This document shows positions 17,303 through 25,374 of a DNA stretch of 54,469 nt, piece after piece (position 1 is the first letter of the stretch; every line of letters starts with the position of its first letter). The position numbers were made by a program, and so were the translations under genes. Location: NCBI GenBank assembly GCA_964541225.1, contig CAZIPN010000013.1:1-54469 (forward strand), read 5' to 3'. The notes below the pieces were generated by a model. It was not told the DNA's origin and did no database searches. It was given only the letters and a program-made list of their open reading frames with translations. This DNA comes from CAZIPN01 sp964541225. GTDB taxonomy: Bacteria; Actinomycetota; Coriobacteriia; Anaerosomatales; JAAXUF01.

Positions 17303-17923
17303 GTGGCGCTCGTCCTGATCACGGGTGGTGCTCGAAGCGGCAAGTCGAAAGTCGCCGAGCATCTTGCCTACGAGCGCAGCCAGCTTGGCGCCGGAGTCGT
17401 CGTCGTTGTGTTTGGGCACTCGGCCTCCAATACCGACCTTGAGTTTGCCGAGCGCATCGCGCGGCATCAGAGTGCACGGCCAGCGGCGTTTCAGACCCTC
17501 GAGGCGTCAGGCGACATGACGTGGCTCGAAGAAGCAGACGCTGATGCTCTCCTGGTGGTGGACTGTCTGGGCACATGGCTGGGACGCGTGATGGAAGAGG
17601 TGTGGGAGACACTCCCGACGTCGGAAACCCTTCATGCGGCGGATGCGGCGAGGCTGCCTGAGGGGTTCGAGACGCAGTGTACGGCTCGGCTGGACCGGGC
17701 AGTCGACGCACTCGCACGCCGCACCGGGGACACGATCGTGGTAACGAACGAGGTTGGAGACGGGCTGGTGCCCACCCACGCGACCGGTCGCTTGTTCCGG
17801 GATCTTCTCGGCAGGGCGAATCGCGCGCTCGTGGCCTCAGCCGATGCTGCGTACGTGGTGATCGCGGGACGCTGCGTGGACTTGACCGCGCTTCCCAGCC
17901 AGGCGTCATGGCCACGAGACTGA
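17303..17923 (+). CDS. cobU: Adenosylcobinamide kinase / guanylyltransferase
   Basis: Bifunctional enzyme of cobalamin assembly: phosphorylates adenosylcobinamide and activates it with GTP to AdoCbi-GDP, the substrate of CobS encoded next. The P-loop GGARSGKS is at residues 8-15; VVDCLGTWLGR and VTNEVGDGLVP are family motifs. The GTG has GGGGAG 7 bases upstream and follows rluB by four bases. At 206 residues it is slightly longer than typical (about 180), with extra residues in the middle (about 95-125). Confidence 0.92.
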   Translation: MALVLITGGARSGKSKVAEHLAYERSQLGAGVVVVVFGHSASNTDLEFAERIARHQSARPAAFQTLEASGDMTWLEEADADALLVVDCLGTWLGRVMEEVWETLPTSETLHAADAARLPEGFETQCTARLDRAVDALARRTGDTIVVTNEVGDGLVPTHATGRLFRDLLGRANRALVASADAAYVVIAGRCVDLTALPSQASWPRD

Positions 17924-17960
17924 TACGCTGCTTCGACTGACTGTACGCGAAGGGGACCGC

Positions 17961-18737
17961 GTGGCAAACATTCATCCCATCAGACGACTTGCGACGGCAC
18001 TCTCGCTGATGTCTATTGTGCCGGTGAGAGGATCGGTGTCTGAGGAGTCGGACCCGGCGGTCGCGGGCTGGTTTCCTGTCGTGGGTGGATTCTTCGGGCT
18101 TGTCGGCTACGGAATCGTGAAGCTCTTTGGGCTGCTGCACGAGCAGATGCGGGTGCCGTTCCTGGTCAGCACCGTAGTCGTGGTCGTGTGGGCGCTGCTT
18201 AGCAGACTCCTTCACTGGGATGGACTCGCGGATGTCGCCGACGGATTCTGGGGCTCACACAATCGCGAGCGCCGTCTCGAGATCATGGCCGACAGCCACA
18301 CCGGCGCATTCGGCGCGACAGCCATCGCGCTGGCGGCGATTCTTGAGGTGGTCGCCATTGGGATCGTTGTCGGAGCGCCTCACGAGCTTTTTGTTCTGCT
18401 GGTTCCGGTGATGTCACGGTTCTCGGCGACCGCTGCGGCGTGGTTTGGGAGGCCGGCTCGCCCCGGGGGACTCGGGCGCTCCGTGATGGGCACTCCGAGT
18501 GTGGCAAGCGTGCTTGTCGCCTTGATCCCGCTTGGTCTGGTCCTCGCCGCGCTGTTGCGTGGATACGATACGGCGGGGCTTGTTGCTGGAGCCGTGGCCG
18601 TGGTGTGCGCACTCGGCGTGCCGCTAGCGCTCTCTCGGCGGTTTGGCGGCGTGACGGGCGACGTGATGGGCGCGAGCGTTCTAATCTCCGAGGTCGCCAT
18701 CGTCACGGTCCTCGCTGTGATCGTGTCCGCGAGGTAG
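17961..18737 (+). CDS. cobS: Cobalamin synthase (adenosylcobinamide-GDP ribazoletransferase)
   Basis: Integral membrane enzyme joining AdoCbi-GDP and alpha-ribazole(-phosphate). The 258-residue protein has six to seven hydrophobic segments and the CobS signature HWDGLADVADGFWG followed by RRLEIMADSHTGAFG. It also has VVGGFFG near the N-terminus and GGVTGDVMGA near the C-terminus. GTG start with AGGGG 5 bases upstream. It lies between cobU and a phosphatase gene, forming the late cobalamin assembly set; no corrin-ring genes are in the window, so the cell may mainly salvage cobinamide. Confidence 0.93.
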   Translation: MANIHPIRRLATALSLMSIVPVRGSVSEESDPAVAGWFPVVGGFFGLVGYGIVKLFGLLHEQMRVPFLVSTVVVVVWALLSRLLHWDGLADVADGFWGSHNRERRLEIMADSHTGAFGATAIALAAILEVVAIGIVVGAPHELFVLLVPVMSRFSATAAAWFGRPARPGGLGRSVMGTPSVASVLVALIPLGLVLAALLRGYDTAGLVAGAVAVVCALGVPLALSRRFGGVTGDVMGASVLISEVAIVTVLAVIVSAR

Positions 18738-18739
18738 CG

Positions 18740-19324
18740 ATGGCGGACGTAGAAATCCTCGTGGTGCGTCACCCTGAGACTGAGGCTAACGTCAACGGCC
18801 GCTTCGTCGGGCAGGGGGAGTCAGCGTTCACTGAGGAAGGCCGCCGACAAGCCCGCAGGCTTCCTCGCAAGATCGCGGCGTTTCAACCTGAGGTGATCTG
18901 GTCGTCGCCGCTCAAGCGCGCGGCAGTCGTTGCTCGTGGTGCGCAGCGACTTGGAGGTGCGCAGCTCAGAGTCGATCCACGGCTGATCGAACTGGATTTC
19001 GGCGACGCTCACGGCCTGACGTGGGAGGAGATCGTTGAAGCGGGGATTCCCTTCAACTATCGCGCGGCCGATGAGCCAGTCGCTCCGGGAGGGGAGTCCC
19101 GCAACGACTTGCTTGCCCGAGTGGGTGCGGTGCTCGAAGAGATCGTCGCTGTCGGCGGACGACACGCCTTGGTCTGCCACGCCGGCGTCTTGAGAGGTGT
19201 GCTTGCCTACACCTTGGGGCTTCGTGCAGACCAGCTCTGGCTCTTCGGCGTGCACAACGCACAGCTCGCGCGAGTGCAGGTTGTTGACGGGCACGGCCAG
19301 CTGACAGAGTACACGCAGGGATAG
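18740..19324 (+). CDS. Histidine phosphatase family protein, probable alpha-ribazole phosphatase
   Basis: A 194-residue protein of the phosphoglycerate mutase-like superfamily. The catalytic His11 lies in VVRHPETEAN, where the usual RHG is RHP; the second catalytic His is in LVCHAGVLRG, and SSPLKRA and the acidic LDFGDAHGLTWEE are present. Directly after cobS (two bases), it most likely acts as the CobC-type phosphatase removing phosphate from alpha-ribazole-5'-phosphate or cobalamin-5'-phosphate; the sequence alone would also fit a broad-specificity phosphatase. End of the plus-strand run; the next genes converge on it. Confidence 0.85.
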   Translation: MADVEILVVRHPETEANVNGRFVGQGESAFTEEGRRQARRLPRKIAAFQPEVIWSSPLKRAAVVARGAQRLGGAQLRVDPRLIELDFGDAHGLTWEEIVEAGIPFNYRAADEPVAPGGESRNDLLARVGAVLEEIVAVGGRHALVCHAGVLRGVLAYTLGLRADQLWLFGVHNAQLARVQVVDGHGQLTEYTQG

Positions 19325-19380
19325 CGTCGCCTCACCCACAGTGACGAAGCAACCCCGAGCATCGCGACACCTGGGGATGC

Positions 19381-19419
19381 GACAGACCACGTGACGTGGG
19401 GACACGACAGACTACGTGA
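19381..19419. repeat. Short direct repeat between convergent genes
   Basis: GACAGACCACGTGA (19381-19394) recurs as GACAGACTACGTGA (19406-19419), 13 of 14 identical and 25 bases apart; the second copy overlaps the treT stop. Each contains ACGTG. No terminator with a T-run is seen between the convergent genes. Confidence 0.5.
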
Positions 19420-20620
19420 GTTCGTGCAGCAGCTCGAGGTAGTGGCCGAGCAATCGCGTCACCAGAAAGTGCTCGCGGACGTGCTCCTTGCCTCGGCTGG
19501 CCATCTGCTTGGCCATCGCCGGGTCTTTGAGGATTCGCGTGATCCGATCCGCAACTTGGTCGTAGTCAGTCGGATCAACCAGGAATCCAGTCTCGCCGTC
19601 AATTACCTGCAGAGGTATGCCGCCGACGCGAGACGCCACCACCGGCGTCTCCTTCCACATTGCTTCGGAGACGGTAAGGCCGAACCCTTCGCGTAGCGAT
19701 TTCTGCAGAACTACAGATGAGACACGTTGCAGCGCATTGATTTCGATGTCGCTCGCGCCAATGATCAGAATCACGTGGCCGGAGTCAATCAAGTCGGCGG
19801 CGTCGTCTTTCACGGCCTCAAACATCTCGATGCCCTCAGGATCGTCAGTCGCCATGTTGCCCGCGAGAACGAGTCGGCAGTCGACCGTTTCGAGCACGCG
19901 CCTGAAGACCTCGATGACGCCTTGCGGGTCTTTCCACTTGTCGAAGCGAGAGACTTGCGTAATCAGCGGCTTGTCGAGCGGTATCTCAAACCGATCGATG
20001 TACTTGGCGACGGTCTCCTTGGGGAGGTCAATGTTCTTCTGGTTGAGAGGGTCGATGGCGGGATTGATGACCCTTTGCTCCACTGCCAAGTCGGGACGGA
20101 CGTAGTTCTCGTGACTCACGATGACCATGTCGTATCGCATGATGTAGCCCTTGAGGAAGTTCCACAGCTCGGGATCGGGCTCTGTCAGATCGATGTGGCA
20201 TCTCCAGATCCACGGTTGCCGCTTCTTGTAGAACCTGATCATCGGCAGTGGCTGCGGGTCGTGGATGACCACAGCGTCATGCGTGACGAAATGCGTGTAG
20301 GCGGCGAAGTTCTCGTTGGCCTCCGTGTAGACGCGCTTCTTCTGATCAGTGAGATCGAGCGGCTCGCCCTGCAGGCCGTTGTGAAACGCCTTCGTGACGT
20401 TGAAGAAGTCCGTTCCGCCGACAAGCACACGCCATCCGCAGTCGACTCCGACATCGTTCATCAGTGGCATGAGGGTGTAGAGCATCTCGGCGACACCACC
20501 GCCCTGAGCGGTGGAGTTCACGTGCACGATGTGACGGTTGTAGAGCTTTGAGGCGCGCTTGTGCAGATCGGCAAGGATTGCGTCGGACACGATTCCACGA
20601 TAGTCCTCGAGGTGCTTCAC
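19412..20620 (-). CDS. treT: Trehalose glycosyltransferring synthase (TreT-like GT4)
   Basis: Retaining glycosyltransferase of family 4 that makes trehalose from NDP-glucose and glucose, usually reversibly. The 402-residue protein begins with the TreT-type region (HIVHVNSTAQGGGVAEML) and has the acceptor-domain HIDLTEPDPELWNFL. The donor domain holds QVSRFDKWKDPQGV and the E-x7-E motif in SLREGFGLTVSEAMWKETPVVA. The GTG start overlaps the OtsAB stop (GTGA), so the two are translationally coupled. A hydrolase role cannot be excluded but the fold is clearly GT-B. Confidence 0.9.
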   Translation of the reverse strand: MKHLEDYRGIVSDAILADLHKRASKLYNRHIVHVNSTAQGGGVAEMLYTLMPLMNDVGVDCGWRVLVGGTDFFNVTKAFHNGLQGEPLDLTDQKKRVYTEANENFAAYTHFVTHDAVVIHDPQPLPMIRFYKKRQPWIWRCHIDLTEPDPELWNFLKGYIMRYDMVIVSHENYVRPDLAVEQRVINPAIDPLNQKNIDLPKETVAKYIDRFEIPLDKPLITQVSRFDKWKDPQGVIEVFRRVLETVDCRLVLAGNMATDDPEGIEMFEAVKDDAADLIDSGHVILIIGASDIEINALQRVSSVVLQKSLREGFGLTVSEAMWKETPVVASRVGGIPLQVIDGETGFLVDPTDYDQVADRITRILKDPAMAKQMASRGKEHVREHFLVTRLLGHYLELLHELT

Positions 20621-22812
20621 TCGGCATCAGCCTCCGCGAGCTTGGTCAGAAGGTCATGAACGTCTGAAATTCCGCGTACCGAGAAGCTTGCGTGCGTCGA
20701 TCCGTGGCCCACCTTGATGGTCCAGGCGTGATCAGGAGCAACCTTGAACATGTCTTCGTCCGTGCGATCGTCGCCAATAGCCAAGACAAACCCATCATGC
20801 GTCTGAGACATCCAGCGATGCACGGCGGTGCCCTTGTTAGCTCTGGCGGACTTGATCTCAAGTACTTTGTTCCCCTCCATCATCATGAGATCCATGCCGC
20901 CGATGAGCCCGACCAGAGCACTCTTGAGTTCGGCGACTCTGCCTCGCGCAAGGCTTGGATGTATTCCCCTGTAGTGCCACGCCAGCGAGAAGTCCTTTTC
21001 CTCGACGAACGTTCCTGGGGTGCGATCTACGAAGGATTCGAGAACCGGACCGACACGCTGCTTCCACTCGTCAGTGAGTGGTTCGGCCGTAATCCACCGG
21101 CCGTCTCGTTCACGCAACCACATACCATGCTCGGCAACAATGTCGATCGGCAGGTCACCCAGCCAACCTTCGAGTGAGGCGCGCTCGCGCCCCGAAACGA
21201 TGACCACTTCATTTCTTGGATTGCTCGCAAGTGTCAGGAGCAAGTCGTGGACTTCCGCTGGAGGTGCGGCCTGCTGAGGCGTTGCGGCGAAGGCAACGAG
21301 GGTGCCGTCGTAGTCGAGAATGATCAAGCGCTTGTTGGCCTTGCGATAGGAGTCCATGAGGCGGTCGCGCGAAGGCTCATGAAGCAGATGAGAGTCGTAG
21401 CCAAGCTGCTTGAGTTTGACGTTCTCGAGAGAGTCGAGGAACTCGTCGGCCCACCGCGTGATGGTGTAGCGGCTGGCGCGACGCTGCATGGAGGCCATGC
21501 GTTCCCGCTGCTCGGTCGGCGACATAGTGAGGGCTTGCACGAGAGCGTCAACGGTCGCATCGAGGTCGTAGGGATTGACAAGGAGCGCCTCGCCAAATTC
21601 CTCGGCGACTCCAGCCATCTCGGAGAGCACGAGCGCGCCTCCAGTATCGCCTCGTGCCGCCACATATTCCTTGGCGATGAGGTTCATCCCGTCACGCAGC
21701 GGCGTGATGAAAGCGACATCTGAGGCCGCATACATGCCGGACAGCGTGGGGAACGACAGCGAGCGGTACAGGTAGCGAACCGGCACCCAATCGATCGTGC
21801 CGTGCTTGCCGTTGATGGCGCCAACGAGCCGCTCGACGCGCTCTTTGAGCGAGCGGTATTCCTCGACACGCGTCCGCGACGGCACGGCGACACAGGTGAA
21901 GGACACCTTGCCCCGCCACTCCGGGTGCCGGTCGAGTAGTTCGTCGTAGGCCTGCAAGCGTCGGGGAATGCCCTTTGTGTAGTCGAGGCGGTCGATTGAG
22001 AGCACGATCTTGCGATCACCGGAAGCTTCTCGGATGCGTTCCACTCGCCTGCGGGCCTTGGCCTCGTTGGCCCCCTCGAGATACCGGTCGTAGTCAATGC
22101 CCATCGGGAAAGCATCGACCGACACGAGCCGATCGCCGATCACCATATTGCCGTACTGCTCCTCGACAGCCAGAATGCGTCGAACGCTGCTCAGGAAGCC
22201 CCTCGCGTAGTCGTAGGTGTGAAAGCCGATCAGGTCCGCGCCGAGAAGTCCCTCGAGGATTTCGCGTCGCTGCGGAAGCACCCGAAACACCTCGAAGCTC
22301 GGAAACGGGATATGGAGGAAGAAACCGATGCCGGCCTCTGGCAGCTTCTCCCGAAGCATGTGAGGCAGGAGCATGAGCTGGTAGTCGTGGATCCAGATGG
22401 TGTCGCCGGGTTGGGCGACTTCAAGGACGGCATCACAGAATTTCCGATTGACGCGCTCGTATGCAGCCCAGTTGCCCGAGTCGAAGACCGCGTATCGCAT
22501 GAAGTGATGGAAGAGGGGCCATAGCGTTGCGTTGGAGAAGCCGGCATAAAAACCGCGAACCTCGGCGGCAGTGAGAAAGACCGGGACGCAGTTGTGCTTC
22601 TCGGCGAGCGTGGACTTGATCTCCTCGCGTTCCTCTGAAGAGAGGCGTCCCTCGGGTACCTCACCCCAGCCAACCCACGTGCTGCCGTACGTCTGGTGGA
22701 AGGCGCCCAATCCGGTTGCGACGCCCCCGACGCCACTTCTGACCGAGATGGAGCCCGCTCGCTTCTCCACTGAGACGGGGAGTCGGTTGGATACGATAAT
22801 GAGTCGCTTCAA
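20617..22812 (-). CDS. otsAB: Bifunctional trehalose-6-phosphate synthase/phosphatase
   Basis: A 731-residue fusion. Residues 1-470 are a GT20 trehalose-6-phosphate synthase (SNRLPVS 8-14, GGV at 29-31, WIHDYQLMLLP 140-150, RLDYTKGI 275-282, RDGMNL 373-378). Residues about 490-731 are a HAD-type phosphatase with DYDGTL (500-505), VSGR and GDDRTDEDMF. Together they convert UDP-glucose (or another NDP-glucose) plus glucose-6-phosphate to trehalose. The start codon is TTG, supported by AGGAGG 4 bases upstream. First gene of a two-gene operon with treT, transcribed away from the hisC-type gene. Confidence 0.95.
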   Translation of the reverse strand: MKRLIIVSNRLPVSVEKRAGSISVRSGVGGVATGLGAFHQTYGSTWVGWGEVPEGRLSSEEREEIKSTLAEKHNCVPVFLTAAEVRGFYAGFSNATLWPLFHHFMRYAVFDSGNWAAYERVNRKFCDAVLEVAQPGDTIWIHDYQLMLLPHMLREKLPEAGIGFFLHIPFPSFEVFRVLPQRREILEGLLGADLIGFHTYDYARGFLSSVRRILAVEEQYGNMVIGDRLVSVDAFPMGIDYDRYLEGANEAKARRRVERIREASGDRKIVLSIDRLDYTKGIPRRLQAYDELLDRHPEWRGKVSFTCVAVPSRTRVEEYRSLKERVERLVGAINGKHGTIDWVPVRYLYRSLSFPTLSGMYAASDVAFITPLRDGMNLIAKEYVAARGDTGGALVLSEMAGVAEEFGEALLVNPYDLDATVDALVQALTMSPTEQRERMASMQRRASRYTITRWADEFLDSLENVKLKQLGYDSHLLHEPSRDRLMDSYRKANKRLIILDYDGTLVAFAATPQQAAPPAEVHDLLLTLASNPRNEVVIVSGRERASLEGWLGDLPIDIVAEHGMWLRERDGRWITAEPLTDEWKQRVGPVLESFVDRTPGTFVEEKDFSLAWHYRGIHPSLARGRVAELKSALVGLIGGMDLMMMEGNKVLEIKSARANKGTAVHRWMSQTHDGFVLAIGDDRTDEDMFKVAPDHAWTIKVGHGSTHASFSVRGISDVHDLLTKLAEADAE

Positions 22813-23027
22813 GCTACCTCCTGCGATCGCCGCGTTTGTGGCGCGCCGGTCGCACGATAGTGCGGCGGACGACTGACCCTCGGGCTATGGTACCTCGCCT
22901 GTCTGATGCGCTCACATCCCACTGGTGAGGCTCGCTCCCGTGCCCCTAGCATAACCTGTCGTCTTGTCCGCGCGGGGGTGTCCTGCGACAATACACGGCA
23001 CTAGCTGCGCTTTCTTGAAGGACTCTC

Positions 23028-24128
23028 ATGGACTACGATGCGCTCATACGACCGGGGATTGGCCCCATGGTGCCGTACGCTCCTGGCTTGCGTGCGAGTG
23101 AAGTCCGTCAACGGTCCGGCAAGCGCATCATCCACAAGCTCTCAAGCAACGAGAACCCGCACGGGCCTTTCCCCACGGCGATTGCGGGTATGCGCGCGGT
23201 TCTCCCACACCTCAACCGCTATCCAGACGGCGCAGCACGCGCGCTCAAACGTGCCCTTGCCGAGAGACTCTCGGTCGATTCGAGCAATCTCATCGTTGGG
23301 AACGGCAGCAACGAGCTGCTTGTCTTGATCGCGCAGGCGGTGCTCGGCGAAGGTGACGAGATGCTGTTCGCGTGGCCAAGCTTCGTGGTCTATCCGATGG
23401 CCGCTCAACTGACTGGCGCGACTGCGGTGAAGGTGCCGCTCACTGATCGGCATCACCACGATCTGTCTGCTATGCGCGAAGCGATCACCGAGAAGACCAA
23501 GCTGGTCTTCCTGTGCAACCCAAACAACCCGACAGGCACCATCTATGAGCGGGACGAGTTTGATGAGTTCCTGTCAGACATCCCCGACCACGTGCTCGTT
23601 GTGCTCGACGAGGCGTACCGCGAGTTCGTGACATCCGCGGAATTTCCGGATGGCCTGGACTACTTCGACGCAGGACGTCCCCTCGTCGTGCTGCGAACGT
23701 TTTCGAAGATCTACTCCCTGGCGGGTGCCCGTGTCGGCTATGGTGTCGCGCCAGAGCCTCTTGTCGCTGCGGTAGACAAGATCCGTGCGCCGTTCAACGT
23801 CAGTTCGATCGCTCAGGTCGGGGCGTACTACTCCTTGAGCGACGACGCGGAGCTTGAACGGCGACAGCGTGAGAATCGCGAGCAGAAGGAATTGCTGTAC
23901 TCGGCGTTCGATCGGCTCGGCATTTCCTACGTGCCGTCAGAAGCCAACTTCATCTACATGCTTACTGAGAAGCCAGAGGCGGTGTTTCAGGCCTTGCTTT
24001 CCGAAGGCGTCATCGTCAGGGATTTCGGAGGCGTGCCGGCTTTGCGAGTGGGAATCGGCACCCTTGAGGACACTGAGGCGACGATCGGAGCTCTGCAGAG
24101 CGCCGTCGCGCGCCTTGGGCGGTTGTAG
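23028..24128 (+). CDS. HisC-family aminotransferase (histidinol-phosphate or aromatic)
   Basis: PLP-dependent fold-type I transaminase, 366 residues. NNPTG (166-170), DEAY (194-197), the PLP-binding Lys227 in TFSKIYSLAGARVGYG and the C-terminal ALRVGIGT arginine region match HisC. Its position immediately before prephenate dehydrogenase and aroA, with no other his gene nearby, suggests it works on phenylpyruvate or 4-hydroxyphenylpyruvate in Phe/Tyr synthesis, as HisC-like enzymes do in several Gram-positives; it may serve both pathways. A promoter TTGTCC-N17-GACAAT (22964-22992) fits upstream in the 215-base divergent spacer. GAAGGA precedes the ATG. Confidence 0.88.
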   Translation: MDYDALIRPGIGPMVPYAPGLRASEVRQRSGKRIIHKLSSNENPHGPFPTAIAGMRAVLPHLNRYPDGAARALKRALAERLSVDSSNLIVGNGSNELLVLIAQAVLGEGDEMLFAWPSFVVYPMAAQLTGATAVKVPLTDRHHHDLSAMREAITEKTKLVFLCNPNNPTGTIYERDEFDEFLSDIPDHVLVVLDEAYREFVTSAEFPDGLDYFDAGRPLVVLRTFSKIYSLAGARVGYGVAPEPLVAAVDKIRAPFNVSSIAQVGAYYSLSDDAELERRQRENREQKELLYSAFDRLGISYVPSEANFIYMLTEKPEAVFQALLSEGVIVRDFGGVPALRVGIGTLEDTEATIGALQSAVARLGRL

Positions 24129-24198
24129 GTTACGTGAGGACCTGCGAAGTTGTATGTGTGAGGCGTCTCGATCGCACAGCGACCAAGAAGGGACCGCG

Positions 24199-25374
24199 AT
24201 GCCAGCGGAAATTCGTGATGGCCTCATGAACAATGTGGGCTTCTCCCGCGTTGTGATCGTTGGGCTTGGGCTTATCGGCGGGTCGCTCGCCGCGGCACTG
24301 AAGCGTTTCGCGGACGCGCCTTCGGTCGTTGGCATCGACGTCGATCCCGTCGCACTCAGGGTCGGGCTGGAGCGGGGCCTCATCGACGAGGGCTCGCTGC
24401 CGGACGGGCTAGGCGCGCAGACATGGCTGTGCGCCGACGGCGCCGACCTCGTCGTGCTCGCGATCCCCGCTCGACACGTGCGCTTCTGGCTGGAGACGCT
24501 GGCTCAGCGCGGCTACGACGGCGTTGTGACCGATGTGGCGTCGACGAAATCGGGTGTGCTCGATGCCGTGCATGCAACGCTTCCCAACCCATCCCGTTTC
24601 GTGGGCGGGCACCCGATGGCTGGAAGCGAGCTGTCGGGTGTCTCGGCAGCGAAAGCCGATCTGTTCGAAGGCGCCTACTGGCTTCTGACGCCGTTTACTG
24701 ACACGGATCCTGACGCGTTTCGCGCGATGCACTCACTTGTGACCGCGATTGGGGCGCGGGTGATCTCGGTGGACGCTCAAGCGCACGACGAAGCCGTCGC
24801 CATCGTGAGTCACGTGCCGCACGTCACCGCGGCCGCGCTTGTGGATCTCGCCGCGGCGCACGCTGGCGAGCACGGAGACCTGATGCGGCTGGCGGCGGGC
24901 GGCTTCAAGGACACGACGCGCATCGCCGCAGGAAGTGCGGAGCTGTGGACCGGCATCTGTCTGGACAACGCCGAGGCCCTTTCCGAGGGCATTCACGAGC
25001 TGCGCCAGCGTCTTGAGGGGTTTGAGAACGCCGTTCGTGGTCGCGACGCAGACGCCGTGAAGACGTGGCTTTCCCAGGCGGCCGAGGTTCGTCGTTCGCT
25101 GCCCACGCAGTGGGTACCCGCGACCACTCGACTCACCGAGCTTGCCGTTCCGATGCTTGACCGCACTGGTGTCGTCGCCGAGATCACAGGGGCGGCTTCT
25201 CGTGCCGGCTGCAACATCGAGGGTATCGACATCGACCATCAAAGCGAGTCGGCGGCCGTCCTCGTGCTCGTCCTGACTGATGAAGGCGACTTCGAGGCGC
25301 TCGTAGCCGAGCTCGCGAACCTCGGGTACGAGCCTGAACTCCGACCGCTCGAAGAAGCGGGAGAGGATTCGTGA
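24199..25374 (+). CDS. tyrA: Prephenate dehydrogenase with C-terminal ACT domain
   Basis: Oxidatively decarboxylates prephenate to 4-hydroxyphenylpyruvate for tyrosine synthesis. The Rossmann motif VGLGLIGGSLA is at residues 21-31; VTDVASTKSG and GGHPMAGSELSG are substrate and cofactor motifs. An ACT domain (about 310-385, starting LAVPMLDRTGVVAEIT) suggests feedback control by an amino acid, probably tyrosine. ATG was chosen with AAGAAGGGA 5 bases upstream. The stop overlaps the aroA GTG. No fused chorismate mutase is present, so that enzyme must lie elsewhere. Confidence 0.93.
   Translation: MPAEIRDGLMNNVGFSRVVIVGLGLIGGSLAAALKRFADAPSVVGIDVDPVALRVGLERGLIDEGSLPDGLGAQTWLCADGADLVVLAIPARHVRFWLETLAQRGYDGVVTDVASTKSGVLDAVHATLPNPSRFVGGHPMAGSELSGVSAAKADLFEGAYWLLTPFTDTDPDAFRAMHSLVTAIGARVISVDAQAHDEAVAIVSHVPHVTAAALVDLAAAHAGEHGDLMRLAAGGFKDTTRIAAGSAELWTGICLDNAEALSEGIHELRQRLEGFENAVRGRDADAVKTWLSQAAEVRRSLPTQWVPATTRLTELAVPMLDRTGVVAEITGAASRAGCNIEGIDIDHQSESAAVLVLVLTDEGDFEALVAELANLGYEPELRPLEEAGEDS

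Noticed and set aside
19727..20551. Plus-strand open frame across treT
   Set aside because: Antisense to a clear glycosyltransferase; no family features.
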